Assembly: GCF_017654505.1 (NCBI RefSeq)
Contig: NC_054565.1
Location: 7,006,832 to 7,070,831 of the forward strand
DNA: 64,000 nt
Source of the DNA: Polyodon spathula
Lineage: Eukaryota > Chordata > Actinopteri > Acipenseriformes > Polyodontidae
Direction of reading: 5' to 3'
Under the pieces are notes generated by a model. That model saw only the letters and a list, made by a program, of their open reading frames with translations, made no database searches and was not told where the DNA came from. Each line of letters starts with the position of its first letter. Position 1 is the stretch's first letter. Both the position numbers and the translations under genes were made by a program. Positions 37,541-49,445 of this stretch are shown here, one piece after another.

Positions 37541-39503
37541 CTTGAGAAGAGCAGATCTCACGACTTCTTCTTTTCGTTTCTTTTTATTCTTGTTTTTTTT
37601 TGTTTTTCTTACAGAGATGTTTGCCTGCGGTGGGGGGCAGTTTATAATGTATAACTGGACTATCATCCCAAGGGAATTCACACCGCCGGTCGTGAAGAGC
37701 CGAAGATCAACGATATTAAGGTCCGCCCCTGTTTAGATCATTATAACACGATCCTTTGTATCTACTCCAAAAACCCATTTAAAAGGCCTGTAACACCACT
37801 GCAATATTAATGGCACTCGTGGTGTAGCTGAACTTGCAAGTCAGGTGCAATAAATATTGCATTTACCAGTTTATTTCAAGCAGGGCATACCTAGTGGATT
37901 TCGTGTGGGCTGTTTAATATTTCATTGAAGCAAGCAAGGTCTGCAGAGACTGAGATGCAGATTCCAATGGATATTGCTTTTGAAAACACTCCTCCGGACT
38001 GGTTATATTTAAGTGGGGACGCATATCAGCTGTGCACTGAAGCCTGTGTGCAACACTGATATGCTTCCCGGTCACTTTCCCAGTCTTGAGGATTATTTTC
38101 AGAAGCATGTGTTTTTGGTTGTTTTTTTGCAGGAAGCTAGTAGCCTGTACTTGCTCTGGTAAGGAAAGGATCTGTGCAGAAGCAGCAATAGGATTTTAAA
38201 CGGGACAAATAAATACAATGTCTCTCGTCTTGTTTAAGGCAGGCAGGCAGGCAGCGCTCTGAAATGGTTGCACTGCTAATGGACTCATTTGTAACTATTA
38301 CTCAGCTTTACTCTAAGAATCCACACTCCAAGCATCTCTGCGTGTGTTGAAAAGGTTTTAATGACGATGTCATTTTCTCCAGACATTACAGAGTTTCATA
38401 AAGTGATTGCACAGCCTCGTTCAGCGCCTGGGCTCATAACGCGAGCTCTTATAACACTGAGTTACCATAGCCTGTAATAAGCGAAGAGACAGACAGCAGA
38501 AACAGCATTATCTTTCATTGCGTATAATAAGCACTAGGCCAGCCCTATTTTCTCGTGGTAATAGATACTATATTGGAAAAAGAGAGCGGTCTGTGTGCTG
38601 AAGATTGGGGAGACACACTGGAGCAGAAGCACAGTGTAATATCAAACTCTCTCTCTCTCTCTCATTGAGTGATCGTTTAATTCCCTGTCCTCAGATCACC
38701 TCACTGTAAGGACTGCCGAAGCTCTCTGTCTCTGTAGTGTGTCTCTGAGGAATGCAAATGAATTACAGGAAGAAATGAATTCCAGCCACTCGCAGCCTCT
38801 CCAGTAACAGAGCGCACTCAGGATACACAGGGCTCGAAGAGAGACTGTCGCTTTTAATGTTTTCATTCTTGCGTTGTGCAGATGCGTCGTCCGTGCAACT
38901 CAAACCAATTACCTTCCACACTGCAGCCCAAAATGTAGCTTTTTCTCCTTTTAAATCGGAACCGCAAATGCCTTGTTACCTTTCACAAATCACAGACTCC
39001 TTAAGAGATGCTGTCTCTGCTTCAGCTTCTCAGTGCACGTTGCATTAAACAGATACAAAACCGTATTGGATCTGAGCGGCTTTTGTGTGATCCATTAGGA
39101 AGCTTTTCATGTTCATGAGGGCTCTTCTTCAAGGCTCTACTGGTGATGTTAATGATCTGTCTCTGCCTGAGAAGAGTTATGCAATGAAAGCCCTTCTTCC
39201 GAGCCTCGTGTTGGGCTTACAAAGTAATAATAATAATACTACTACTAATAATAATAATAATAATACAATTGAAGAAAACAGGAAATTAATACAAATGGAG
39301 ACATTTTCCAGTGTTGGCTAAATTAGTACAGGCAGCATTTCTAATGTATGGTAGTCCTATACTGTATGAAGCACATCGATCCCGGTTTAGTCATGTTTGA
39401 CAGGCCTGTGCTTCAGTCTCTCGTTGTTATTTGTCTTTTTCACCAGTGATACAGTTTGAAGCCAAGCTGGGTTTTATTAAATTTTTCTCCAGAGTATAAA
39501 CTC

Positions 39504-39537
39504 AGATATATATATAGTCATATATATATAGATATAT

Positions 39538-39604
<67 letters not shown>
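39504..39604. repeat. (TA)n followed by (GA)n
   Basis: A compound tract: interrupted TA from 39504, pure TA to 39580, then about 12 GA units. Confidence 0.95.
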
Positions 39605-40167
39605 TTCCAATGACAGCTTGGTGTTGGACAGAGATGGGGTGAAGTATTTTGGGTATCCTTGTGTATCATTGTTAAGGTGATATTCCTGTATTGATTTGTA
39701 TCACAGTGTGAAATGTATTGTTGTCATGTTATTTGAGAGCTGATCCTCTGCCTTCGCCCTTTCCTCTGTCTTTCTGCTTGTTCTTCTTTGAAGATTGGGG
39801 ATATGTCATCATTATGTAGGTGTTTTTTTTAATGCTGCTATACATTATTTACTGATAAAATAAACACACTTTAAAAAAATAGAGGTTACCCTTTGTGGCA
39901 AGACTGCGGGCTTGCTGTCCTTCCTCCTGACCTGAGAATCGATCCTGTGTCCTTTAAAGAGATGCTTCCCCAGAACTGGAGATGAGATGAATGTGCATCT
40001 GATTGTTGTTGAATGACAGTGTATTAGCTGCTCTGCCAGGATCCTCTTGGGAAGGGCTTGGAAAAGAGATTCAGTGTGCCTGGCATTTATATCATTCAGA
40101 ACATTGTTAATGAAGAAAGACTGAAGCATGGAAGCACATCGTGCTGGAATAGACCACTGTCATTCTG

Positions 40168-40264
40168 ACACACACACACACACAGTGACACACACACACA
40201 GTGACACACACAGTGACACACACACACACACACAGTGACACACACACACAGACACACGCACACA
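40168..40264. repeat. CACACA / CAGTGACA compound repeat
   Basis: Short CA runs separated by CAGTGACA spacers. Confidence 0.9.
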
Positions 40265-43258
40265 GCTCTTGAAGTATGTAACGCGCGGTCTGTAAATGAA
40301 TAACAGTGCCTGCTGCTGCTATTGTCTGTGTGCTGTGTGTTTTTGGGGTGAATTGCGCTTGCTTTCAAAGCGCGTTTGGAGCTGTCAGGCTAGTTCTGCT
40401 CAGCAGCACTCTCGGGCACCAGGCACTGACAGCCTCATGAAACATGAAAGAGGGATCCGCTGCACAGCCTCGCAGGCAGCACACACTGCCACTCCCCCCA
40501 GACTTCAACAAGAACTGTGACGGGGCTTTGAACTGCGTTACCTCTGGAAGAGGGGGACCACTGTACTGCTTTTAGGAAGTGAAATCTACGTGCGCCTCGT
40601 TTCCATGCCTGGCGCTAACAAAACTAGAATCCTGGATTAGCGGCGCTCCTCCAAAGAGGGAATCAGCTGTAATGTTGCTGGTGATTCTAAGAGGTAAGAA
40701 ATGAATTTCCAAGCCTTGGTGCGTCTCTTTTAAGAGGAATCAGTGTTGAGTAGCTTAGGAGGGGGAGCAGGAGAAACAGGCTTTCCATTATTTTACATTT
40801 CTATTAAATAAAGCAGGAGCTCGGCCCCTGAACCTGTTCATTCAAATGGAAGTGGATTTGCCCACTTTAAAGGATGTCTTACAGACAAGCCCTTGAAGAT
40901 CCTTTGCTGTGTTTGAAACCTCTGACAAGTTATTTGATCTACTAGAATAGAGCTGCCCAGCTATAGGCACTAGTTAATGACATTACTGTGTTACCGTGCT
41001 ATACTGAAAGAGAAAGAGAAAGAGAGACAAAACGAGAGAGAGAGAGAATTGAGAACAAATCCCTTCCCTTCTGTAATTAAAGACTCCATTGTGCAGCCTT
41101 AATAAGATTTTACAAAATGTTAAAGATGAAAGAATTTTCGGTTTGCACGTTTATTTTGGAACAGCATAAATGGAACAGACCGAGATTGCAAGCGCATGTC
41201 TTTTTTTTTTGTTTTAATCGCATGTGGGATTTGAGTTCTCTAGTTGCCTGTGAGTACAGTGTATGCAGCTACGCTGCAGTCGATGCTGTGATGTGTTTCC
41301 TACCCTTCATTTGAAAGCCCCCTTCCTCTGATTGTATCGAACGTTCTCTGGAGAGACTCGTGTGATGCTGTTATCCAACAGATTGCTCACCCCAGCTCAA
41401 GCGAACCTCTCCAACAACCATTAAATCTACACTAACCTTATTTGTCTTGGTCACAGGCTCCGGAAAATGAGGTCAGAGGTCACCCATTGTGATCCAATCC
41501 TCAGACGCGTTCTCCTCACCAGGCAGTAGGACGGAAGTGTTACTTTAGAGGTGACAGAATTGATCACAAAATTGAAAGCTGTTGCAAACTACCTCCCCAG
41601 AATGTGGTCTGCCTGAGCTGGGATGGAGCCGATGTGGAGGGAGTACTCACTTCAGGAAGGGTGGGCTGGGTCTAATGAGACCCCACAGTAATGATCAGAG
41701 AGCCCACAGCGTAGTGCATGCTTCAGCACATTATACCTGCAATCACACCCTCGGGGCAGTCTGCTTATTACACTTGCATTCTGCAGTGTCCCATCACTGC
41801 AGCATCATATCAGTAATTGTTAATCTCAGTTGTCTCTCTCTGTCCCTGGAAAGCGGTCCTCCCTTCATGTTATCAATTGAGTACCAATCAACAGTAAGTG
41901 TTTTTAAAAGCTCATCAGAGTTACAAGCCGAATGCTTCGCTATGAATTTTCATAAACCTTCGGGAAATCGCTCGCTACCTGGAAGGAATATAAAAAAAAA
42001 TGAAAAAAACCCACAAATAAAAACTAAAGCCCACGGCCGCCTCTCTTCCTAATGTACTCGTGCTGTACGGGATTGCAAGCGCCAGACTGCATTAGCTAAA
42101 TCCAAGCGTCCTTGCCTGCAGACACTCGCTCTGCATGCTGGAATCCTTTATTAGCATATTTGTTTTCATCTGAAGTGCAGGATTAATAATACCAGCATGC
42201 ATCTCTGTGCAGCGAGCGCACCGCTCGAACGACGAGAGCCGAATGCAAACACTGCCTGTCCATCAACAGCACCAAGCACCTTTGACCATCGTTCCATTCC
42301 GTAGTCCCGTTTCTGGGTTCTTGTGCATATTTTAGCATTTTAACCTCGTTCCCCTTTCTTAACAGAGGTATTCTTACTGCAACACATCCTTCAAGTCCTG
42401 ATTTCAAGAATGACCTTCGTACTGTTAATCTGATGGACAACGACACCTGTGCTTCTGCCAGTTCTGCTGTCAATTCAACGCTTGTCTTGTTTCTATTCCT
42501 GAAGGATATTATCTTCAAGTCTCGCTCATCCCTGTTAGACAGCTTCTTTGGGTCTTTCAGTCCTGGGTTTGTCAATTACCGATGTTTCTCTGTACTTGTT
42601 GACTATGCTTCGGATACCACACCTTGAAAATCAAGTGATGCGAGCGATTTCACTCAATGTTTTTCCTTTTTTATGCAAGTCAAGGTTGTTATAATAGTAG
42701 AAAACACTAGTGGAGGCTTTGAGTACATTGTTAATGCTCATAATGCATCAGAATAGAACAACATGTCTAAGACTTTTGCACAGCCGTGTGTATGTATTCA
42801 TTAATGACCTGGCTGTCGTTTAATGATCTAGCTATCCTTCGCTAGAAAAAAAACTAAACCCACAGCATTATTATTTTTTTAGTACTGCATAACCTTTGTT
42901 ATCGAGAGCAGCACCTTTCCTATGACTGCTTCCACAGCACCATGTATTCATTGCTCATAGAGCCCAGAGGCAGTGAGAGGTCACCTGCCTGTTTCTCTCT
43001 CCCTCTATCTCCCTCTCTCTCTACTAATATTAAAAGGTCTCTACTCTGCACTTCCACTGAGTAGGCTGCAGGCTGCAATATTATACTGCACACAGATTTC
43101 TCCTGTCACCTTTCTTTTCCCCCAAAAACAGATTTCTTTGTCCCCTTCATCAAGAAACCACATATCTCTGTGTTTGGTACAGTAATGAGTCGATCTCTCC
43201 ACTGTCTCACTGCTTACTGAGTCCAGCCTCCTCTGGGCATCACCTTTTCATTTGTCAG

Positions 43259-43278
43259 CCTCTCTCTCTCCCTCTCTT

Positions 43279-43347
<69 letters not shown>
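43259..43347. repeat. (CT)n tract
   Basis: Nearly pure CT with small C and T insertions at the left. A longer pyrimidine-rich run continues to about 43412. Confidence 0.95.
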
Positions 43348-43350
<3 letters not shown>

Positions 43351-44084
43351 CTTCTCTTCCTTTCTCTTTCTTGTTTCTCCCCCTCTTTCTTCTTCTCCCT
43401 CTCTCTCTCTCGTAATGCAATCCCTGTGTTGTCTCCCCAGATCACTGGCCCTGCCTATGTAAAGTTCTTCATGCTGCTGTTGTCAAGGTTACCCAGCTAG
43501 CACTGGGGGGCTGGAGACCAGCGTTTCCCTCCCAGCTGGTTGTTGTGAATCCTGAGTGACTCGGGGCTCAGAGAGATCCGCACTGGTTTGAAACCATGGC
43601 TGTTATTTGAACAAAGTTAAATAAATAGTGCTTTAAAGGGGAACCGCATCACACCCCCTTCTTTTCACAAGTTTTTAATTAACATTTTCGAATATTGAGT
43701 AGCTGTGAAATTGAACATGGGGCGAGTCCAGAAGCAGTAACCATGGGAGCAGTTCCTCTGAGCCTTTGTACTGCTGTGCATGGATCAAATAGAGGACTCC
43801 AGGGTCACGACTCGCTGCTCATTAAAATGGAACTGGAATGAAACAGCAAAGTGCCATTTTCATGGGGTTCCTTTCCTACACAAGCGGAGGTCCACAATCA
43901 AGGACGGGCACAACCTTCTGCCATTGCACCTGTGGGGCAGCTCCTTTTAAAAAAACCCTTACATATACCGAGCGGTGCTCCCCGTTTCTAACACTGCAGT
44001 CCGCTGCAGAGGTACGAGGCCCTGCCAGGGTGCAAGTGGAGCGGAATGGCATTGTGGGGCAGATGGGAGCCGTGGTGCTAGATA

Positions 44085-44190
44085 AGCACTGTAAAGCTCA
44101 GAGAGGTGCGGTAAAGCACATTGCAAAGCATGGCAAACTGTGGGAAGCTCCTAGGACATCCATGGGAAAAGCATGGGGCAGGGGGGGGGG
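44085..44190. repeat. Dispersed 'GTAAAGCATGG' repeat, partial copy
   Basis: AAGCACTGTAAAGCTCAGAG, GTGCGGTAAAGCACATTGCA and AAGCATGGCAAACTGTGGGA match the family. A pure G run follows. Confidence 0.5.
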
Positions 44191-44334
44191 GCTGCAAATG
44201 TACTTTTATAAGGAACTGCACTGTAACCACTACCTCAGCATTGAGACACCCGTCAGGTTTTCATAATGAAGTGAACGTCAGTCCCTCAGCCCTATGGAAC
44301 ACGTCCCAATCTTTATAAAGACTGCGCCCCGTGT

Positions 44335-44530
44335 GTTAATTCTCTTGTCTAAAAAGTGCTAATGATCTTGCCCTGGAGGAGCCGAGGAAGGGGGGGGGCA
44401 GCTTCTTAATTAGCACGCTGACAACAGGCATGTTAATTACACTGCGGGCTGGAGAAATCGGTCATTTTCTTATTTCAGCAGCGCGGATTAGAGGCCAGGC
44501 AGCCGGCTTCTCGCTAACAAGGCAAATAGT
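44335..44530. promoter_or_regulatory. Possible conserved non-coding element upstream of dlgap3
   Basis: Non-repetitive stretch with TGTTAATTCTC, CTTAATTAGCACGC, ATGTTAATTACACTG and CGGATTAGAGG, about 4 kb upstream of the first coding exon. A candidate enhancer by composition only. Confidence 0.22.
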
Positions 44531-46093
44531 CTGAAGTGTGAAGGAGGGAGTAACAGGTTCCATCTGCACTCGAGAGGAGATGACACGCTGTATCAGTGGC
44601 ATTTGAACCGTGCCCTTAGGCCCTGCTCGCTAACAGCACTCAGTCTTGTTTTATGTCCAGGCAGATTTATTTGCTGCATTATCTTGCTAGCTGATGTTCA
44701 GGTTCTGTTTCGTTCGTAGTTGATAGTTAATAGCAAGCTGCTGATGAGTAAGGCTCTCTAGTGTTTTCGTGGGTGCAGATCGGTGCAATCGATTCATTTC
44801 CCAGGTGAATATCAGTGGTAGTATCAGGAGACTTAGTACGAGTAAGATTAACTCCACATGAATTAACAACTCAGAGGAAGTGCACGAGATATTCAGCTGT
44901 TTTCAGCCAGAATTCATTTTAAATGCGTGGCCATTATTTGAAAGTGTTACTGCTGCATGTTATGCCTTTTTCTGTGTTTTTTACGTGACGCGGGGCTACC
45001 TCTTCTCATCTCAGGAGTGCCGTAGAGTGTTCTTTTATAGGTCAGGCCTGTCTCTGTCACTCGCTTGTATTGAAAGAATAGCGATCCGATGAGTCCTGGG
45101 GCGCTGTGGCTGGTATACTCAGGGTACCATTAATAGAGATGTGTCTGTGCTGTGAAAACGTCTCAAAGAGGAAAGGGTACAGGCTCTGTTAAAAGCATCT
45201 AATGTCAATTTCAAGCTCTAACATTTTGGTTTTTCTAAAAGTCAGTGTGTGTCAATTTGGATAGAAAGGTCAGAATTGATGCCCGGCAAAGCGGCAAAAC
45301 TTTCACCCAGTGTGGAGCACTCAGGAGGCGGATTCGATTAGGAGATACAGCGAGGGTCCCTGAGTGTCTCCCCTGGTAAAAGCAGAGGTGCGTGGCGTGC
45401 AGGGAGAGTCATACAGTCAGGGGAGCTCAGGGGGGCAGCTCAGGGGAGCGTCCCAGCTGTTTGAAGTCACTGGTCTTCACTGATGGCTCCTCCAGTACCT
45501 CACTCACGCCTGCTCCCGACCTCCTTGGTGTAAAAGAGAAGCTGGCTTGCTTTTGGGAGAGGAGGATACATCTACTGTACCTCCAGTGTTCATCAGCTGT
45601 GTGGGGAATATATATAAACTGCTTTGTACTGTAACAAAGACCTCATTCCCAAGTCTGTTCTTTCTGCAAGCAAATACAAAAAGCCTGTTATAACAGCCGG
45701 CGCTCTCGCTATATATATATAATGAGGTATTGATCCCGCTGTCTGTCCCTCCTGTAATGCGAGGGAGACCAAAGCCTTTATTTATGAAAATGACACTGGA
45801 GATCCTGTGCTATTGTATTTGAATACACGGGAGATTGAGACCTTGCTGTTTTGAATGCGCTGCAGCAGGTTCTCTACGGCTCCCTGCTCTTTGCTGTCAG
45901 CGAGGCGAGTGAGCACCTTCGTGAGGAATGGAAAGAGAAAAGGCTGTAAATACCTTACCAAGGAGAGAGGTTTACTCTGGCTTTTGAGATTCTGCAGATG
46001 CTTTATCTGGGCGCTTCGCAAAGCAGAGCCTGAAACAATAGCGTCACGGCGGTAATAAAGGCTCCCCACAGTAAAAGCACAGCAAAGCGTAGC

Positions 46094-46320
46094 TATCCTG
46101 CAGAATCCTGTGTCCTCGTCTTACTGTCACTGCCGTTCTGCAAGCCGGACGGAAGGACAAGCCAGTGCCAAACTACCCGATCCTTCGAGTTTCCCACAGT
46201 AACTAAAGCATGGAAAAGCATAGGCAAGCACTGTGAAGACCAGAGAGGTACGGTAAAGCATTGAAAAACATGCCAAGCCATGGTCAATGCATGGTATAGC
46301 CATGGGGGAAAGCACAGGGA
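46094..46320. repeat. Dispersed 'GTAAAGCATGG' repeat, long copy 1
   Basis: Aligns for about 180 bases with 59821-60005, including GAATCCTGTGTCCTC, GACGGAAGGACAAGCCAGTG, CCAAACTACCCGA, TTCGAGTTTCCCACAGTAAC and AAAGCATGGAAAAGCATAGG. The right part dissolves into AAAGCATGG-type words. Confidence 0.7.
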
Positions 46321-48399
46321 CTGCAGCCTGTCTCGGGAGTGCTGGGGTCTCGGATCGTCACTCATTCAATGTACACAGTTGGCCGGTTCTCTTACGTGTT
46401 CAGGGTTTAATAAACTGCGAGGGTTGTGGCAGAACTATGTCCTATAGCGGCAGTCCTGTGAAGGCACAGGGTGACCATGACCTCCTGGTGCGCTGAAGGG
46501 AGGTGGCTGTTCAGTCCGGCAGGGATAAATAAATGAACTGCCGGGGCCTGTCGGTGTGGCTCGGGGTTCAGCCGAGACTGCTTGCATCACGGAGGCTGTT
46601 ACCTGCGTCTGCATCGGCAGTCACTGTGCTGGCCCTGCGACAGGCTTCAGGGAGCTGCATCTGGGGAGCCGACAAATAAGAAGGATTAAGAGGGATTGAT
46701 TTGACGTATTTCATACCCTAAAAGGATTTGAAGAACGCAATCACAGACTTTAAACGCAGAAACCAGGACCAGAGGGACACAGTTGAAAATTAACTTAGGA
46801 CAGAGTGGCGATGCATTTGGTTGCCAAGGGTTACCGAGCGGCGGTGTTTGATTGTTAATCGTTGGCATCCTTTGTGATCTGGTTTGACAGGGTTTGGGAT
46901 CAATCAGCTGCTAGGAACGTGGCAATCCTCCTCTCGCTGGTAAATGTTCTTGTGTCGTTCTTTGCTGTGACCCGGTCCAGTTTGATTCGCTTCTAAGCTG
47001 TGCCTCTCTCTAGTCGAACCTCTCCAGAACCCGCATCTCTCGCGCCAGAGCAGTAGATAGCGAGCAGAATCTGATTATTGTTCACTTACAAGAAGCACTT
47101 TTGACGTGCTTGTCCCAAACCATCTGATTTGCTTTTCTTTTTAAAATGTATTTCAAGGTACAGTTCTAAATGCAATTCCAATCCAGTGCAGAGAGCAGTT
47201 GCTGATAGTAGAAGCAGTAAGGGAAGTGTGTTAGTATTACCATCATCATCCCTAAGATTAGGGAACCAGGAATCTTCTTCCCAGCTAGGCTCTGGTTACC
47301 AGATACATCTTTGCAGTCTTCAGTATTCTCAGCAGGGGCTTCTCTGGTCTGCTGTGCTGCAACACATCAGGAATCTCATTAAAAACAAGCCTCTGTGTCC
47401 TGGTGAGTAATATCCTGGTTCTGAAAGTGTGAAACAAATCAGTGAGTTGGCAGGGATATCAAACGAGGGGGAAGGGAGAGGAGGACGCCCCTGCAGAATG
47501 CCAGCAATGACTGGGGTACTGTCATTCTCTACCCTGTCTCCATGGTGCAGCGTAACGGACTTAACCCTTTGATTTCCTGCCGTTTCTCCCCCCCCAGATC
47601 GCACTGCAGTATTACTTGATGTTCTCTGGAGTTCTGAACCATGCCTCCTTGTTTCTGTGATTCCCAGTTCTCTTTCTCCAGTTCTCCTCCGAGAGCGAGA
47701 GGTGGGGGAGGTGGTGTTGAGTTCAGCGCGTTTTTGCACGTTTTTGATGCTTCAGTGTTTCGTCACCCGGCTCGGTCAGAGCCCCACCTGACTCTTTTAT
47801 ATAAGAGGCAGCCAATTCCAGTTTCAATTGATTTCTGCAGACACGGAAACGGAACGAAACTCCGTAGCTCGTGGAGTCTGGGAGGGACTCGCTGGGGTTT
47901 GCATTAAGAGCCAGCTGTGGGAACGAGTCTGTCGTGTTGCTCAGAGATCAGGGAGGGAGGAAAGGCAGAGGAGGGAAGGGAGGGAGATTGGGAGTGGCAT
48001 CAGACAGTGTTGCAAAACAAATAAGTAACAATAAACAATCGCAACCCCTTTGCAGACCTCTTTCCAATCTCTCAATTTAAAATTTTGAGCAACAGATCTC
48101 TTTAATGATGGAATCAGTAAAATCACCCTCCAGAGTTCCTGTACTCCTCTTTCTTCGTTAATGTGTGTAAGGAATCGGAAGGCACTCTCGTATATGACAA
48201 TCAGTTTGAATAGTTCAAGATAAAGGCCATTGAGAGTGATGTCTACTTTAAAAGAGCTTCTAGCAGATATTGGTGTATCATTGACTGGTTTTCTGTAGAA
48301 CGAACTCTATGAATGTTTATTGTCACAAATTGTCTGTAACTCCTCTCTCGCTCTCTCCCTCTCTCTCTCTCTCGCTCTCTCTCCCTGTTTCCTTCTCAG

Positions 48400-48458
48400 G
48401 TAATCCTGGATGAGCCCACACCTCTGTCCCCCACTGTCCAGTCCAGTATGAGGAGGCA
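48400..48458 (+). other. dlgap3: dlgap3 5' UTR part of the first coding exon, with acceptor
   Basis: A CT-rich tract from about 48341 ends in CTTCTCAG at 48399, a good 3' splice site. At least one non-coding exon must therefore lie upstream, and I could not place it with confidence. The UTR segment contains a minimal upstream ORF. Confidence 0.7.
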
Positions 48459-48462
48459 ATGA
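48448..48462 (+). CDS. Four-codon upstream ORF overlapping the dlgap3 start
   Basis: ATG AGG AGG CAA TGA. Its stop codon overlaps the dlgap3 ATG (48459-48461) by two bases. The upstream ATG has A at -3, and the main ATG has G at -3. Such an overlap could lower translation of dlgap3 or couple termination to reinitiation. The reading is direct; the effect is inferred. Confidence 0.5.
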   Translation: MRRQ

Positions 48463-49445
48463 AGGGGTATCATGTAAGCAGAAGCCTCTCCCAGCAGTCC
48501 GCTCCGGGGCCATGCCACTGCATACCAGAGGACTGTGACCCCCCCCCCGAATACATGCCTCTGTCCCCGGACCCTCGCGCCACTTTCAAACCCCACCAGG
48601 GGCTGGGGGACCACCACCACTACTACCCTCCTCCCACGGAGCTGAGCGGGGGCACCTTCCCTCGCTCGCTGCCCAGCCAGAGCTACGACACCTGTGAGGA
48701 ATGCCTGGCCTCTCACCACCCCCCTGCTTCTCTGCAGCTCGCACTGGGAGGAGGGGGGAAGATCCAGCGCCTGCCCCCAACGCTGCTGGACCAGTTTGAG
48801 AAGCAGCTCCCCTTCCACCCCGAAGGCTTCCACACCCTGCAGTACCAGCGCGGTGCCAACAGGGAGCAGCGCAGCGAGAGCCCCGGCCGGATTCGACACC
48901 TGGTCAACTCGGTCCAGAGACTCTTCGCCAAGTCCCACTCCCTGGAGGCGCCCTCAAAGAGGGAGTACAACGGGACGAGGGCGGGGCCGAGGGGAGAGGA
49001 GGGGTACCCCCCGGGCTCCCAGCACGACCCCCGCCAGCACAGGCGGAGCAAGAGCCGCGACCGCAAGGAGCTTCGGCAGCGCAGCAAAACAGCCGGCTGG
49101 TGGAGCTCGGATGACAATCTGGAAAGCGATAGCGGCTACCTGGTGTCGGGGGCCAGGGACAGCAGGGCAGGGCCCCCGCCGGGCTCCGAAGGGTCGGACA
49201 GCGGCGCCCTGACCCTGAAGTCCCTCAAGGGGAAGGCGCTGCAGCAGCCGCAGGGGGAGTGCATGGCTTGCACCAGCATGGCGCTGGCAGGGGAAGGAGG
49301 GCTTTCCCTCAAGAGGAGCAACTGGCCATCCCTGACGGTCAGCCAGGCTCAGGAGGGGTACCCCGGGTCCGGACTGGGCTACGACAAGGCACTGGTTCTG
49401 CACGAGCCCGGCAAGACCAAGGAGCAGGCTTACCACTTACTACAG
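48459..49445 (+). CDS. dlgap3: dlgap3 coding exon 1 (residues 1-329)
   Basis: Starts MKGYH, matching the MRGYH start of mammalian SAPAPs. It carries the conserved LDQFEKQLP block (110-118), RSESPGRIRHLVNSVQ (138-153), the FAKSHSLEAP stretch, a basic KSRDRK region and WWSSDDNL (214-221). The exon ends in phase 0 at TACAG|GTACTG (GT at 49446). It is GC-rich, unlike the AT-richer flanks. Confidence 0.95.

Noticed and set aside
46093..46365. Similar short frames at 46093-46365 and 59763-59951 suggesting a gene family
   Set aside because: The similarity comes from two copies of a dispersed non-coding repeat; frames are short and interrupted.
48396..48938. 180-codon minus frame and other frames over dlgap3 exon 1
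   Set aside because: Antisense or shifted shadows of a GC-rich coding exon.
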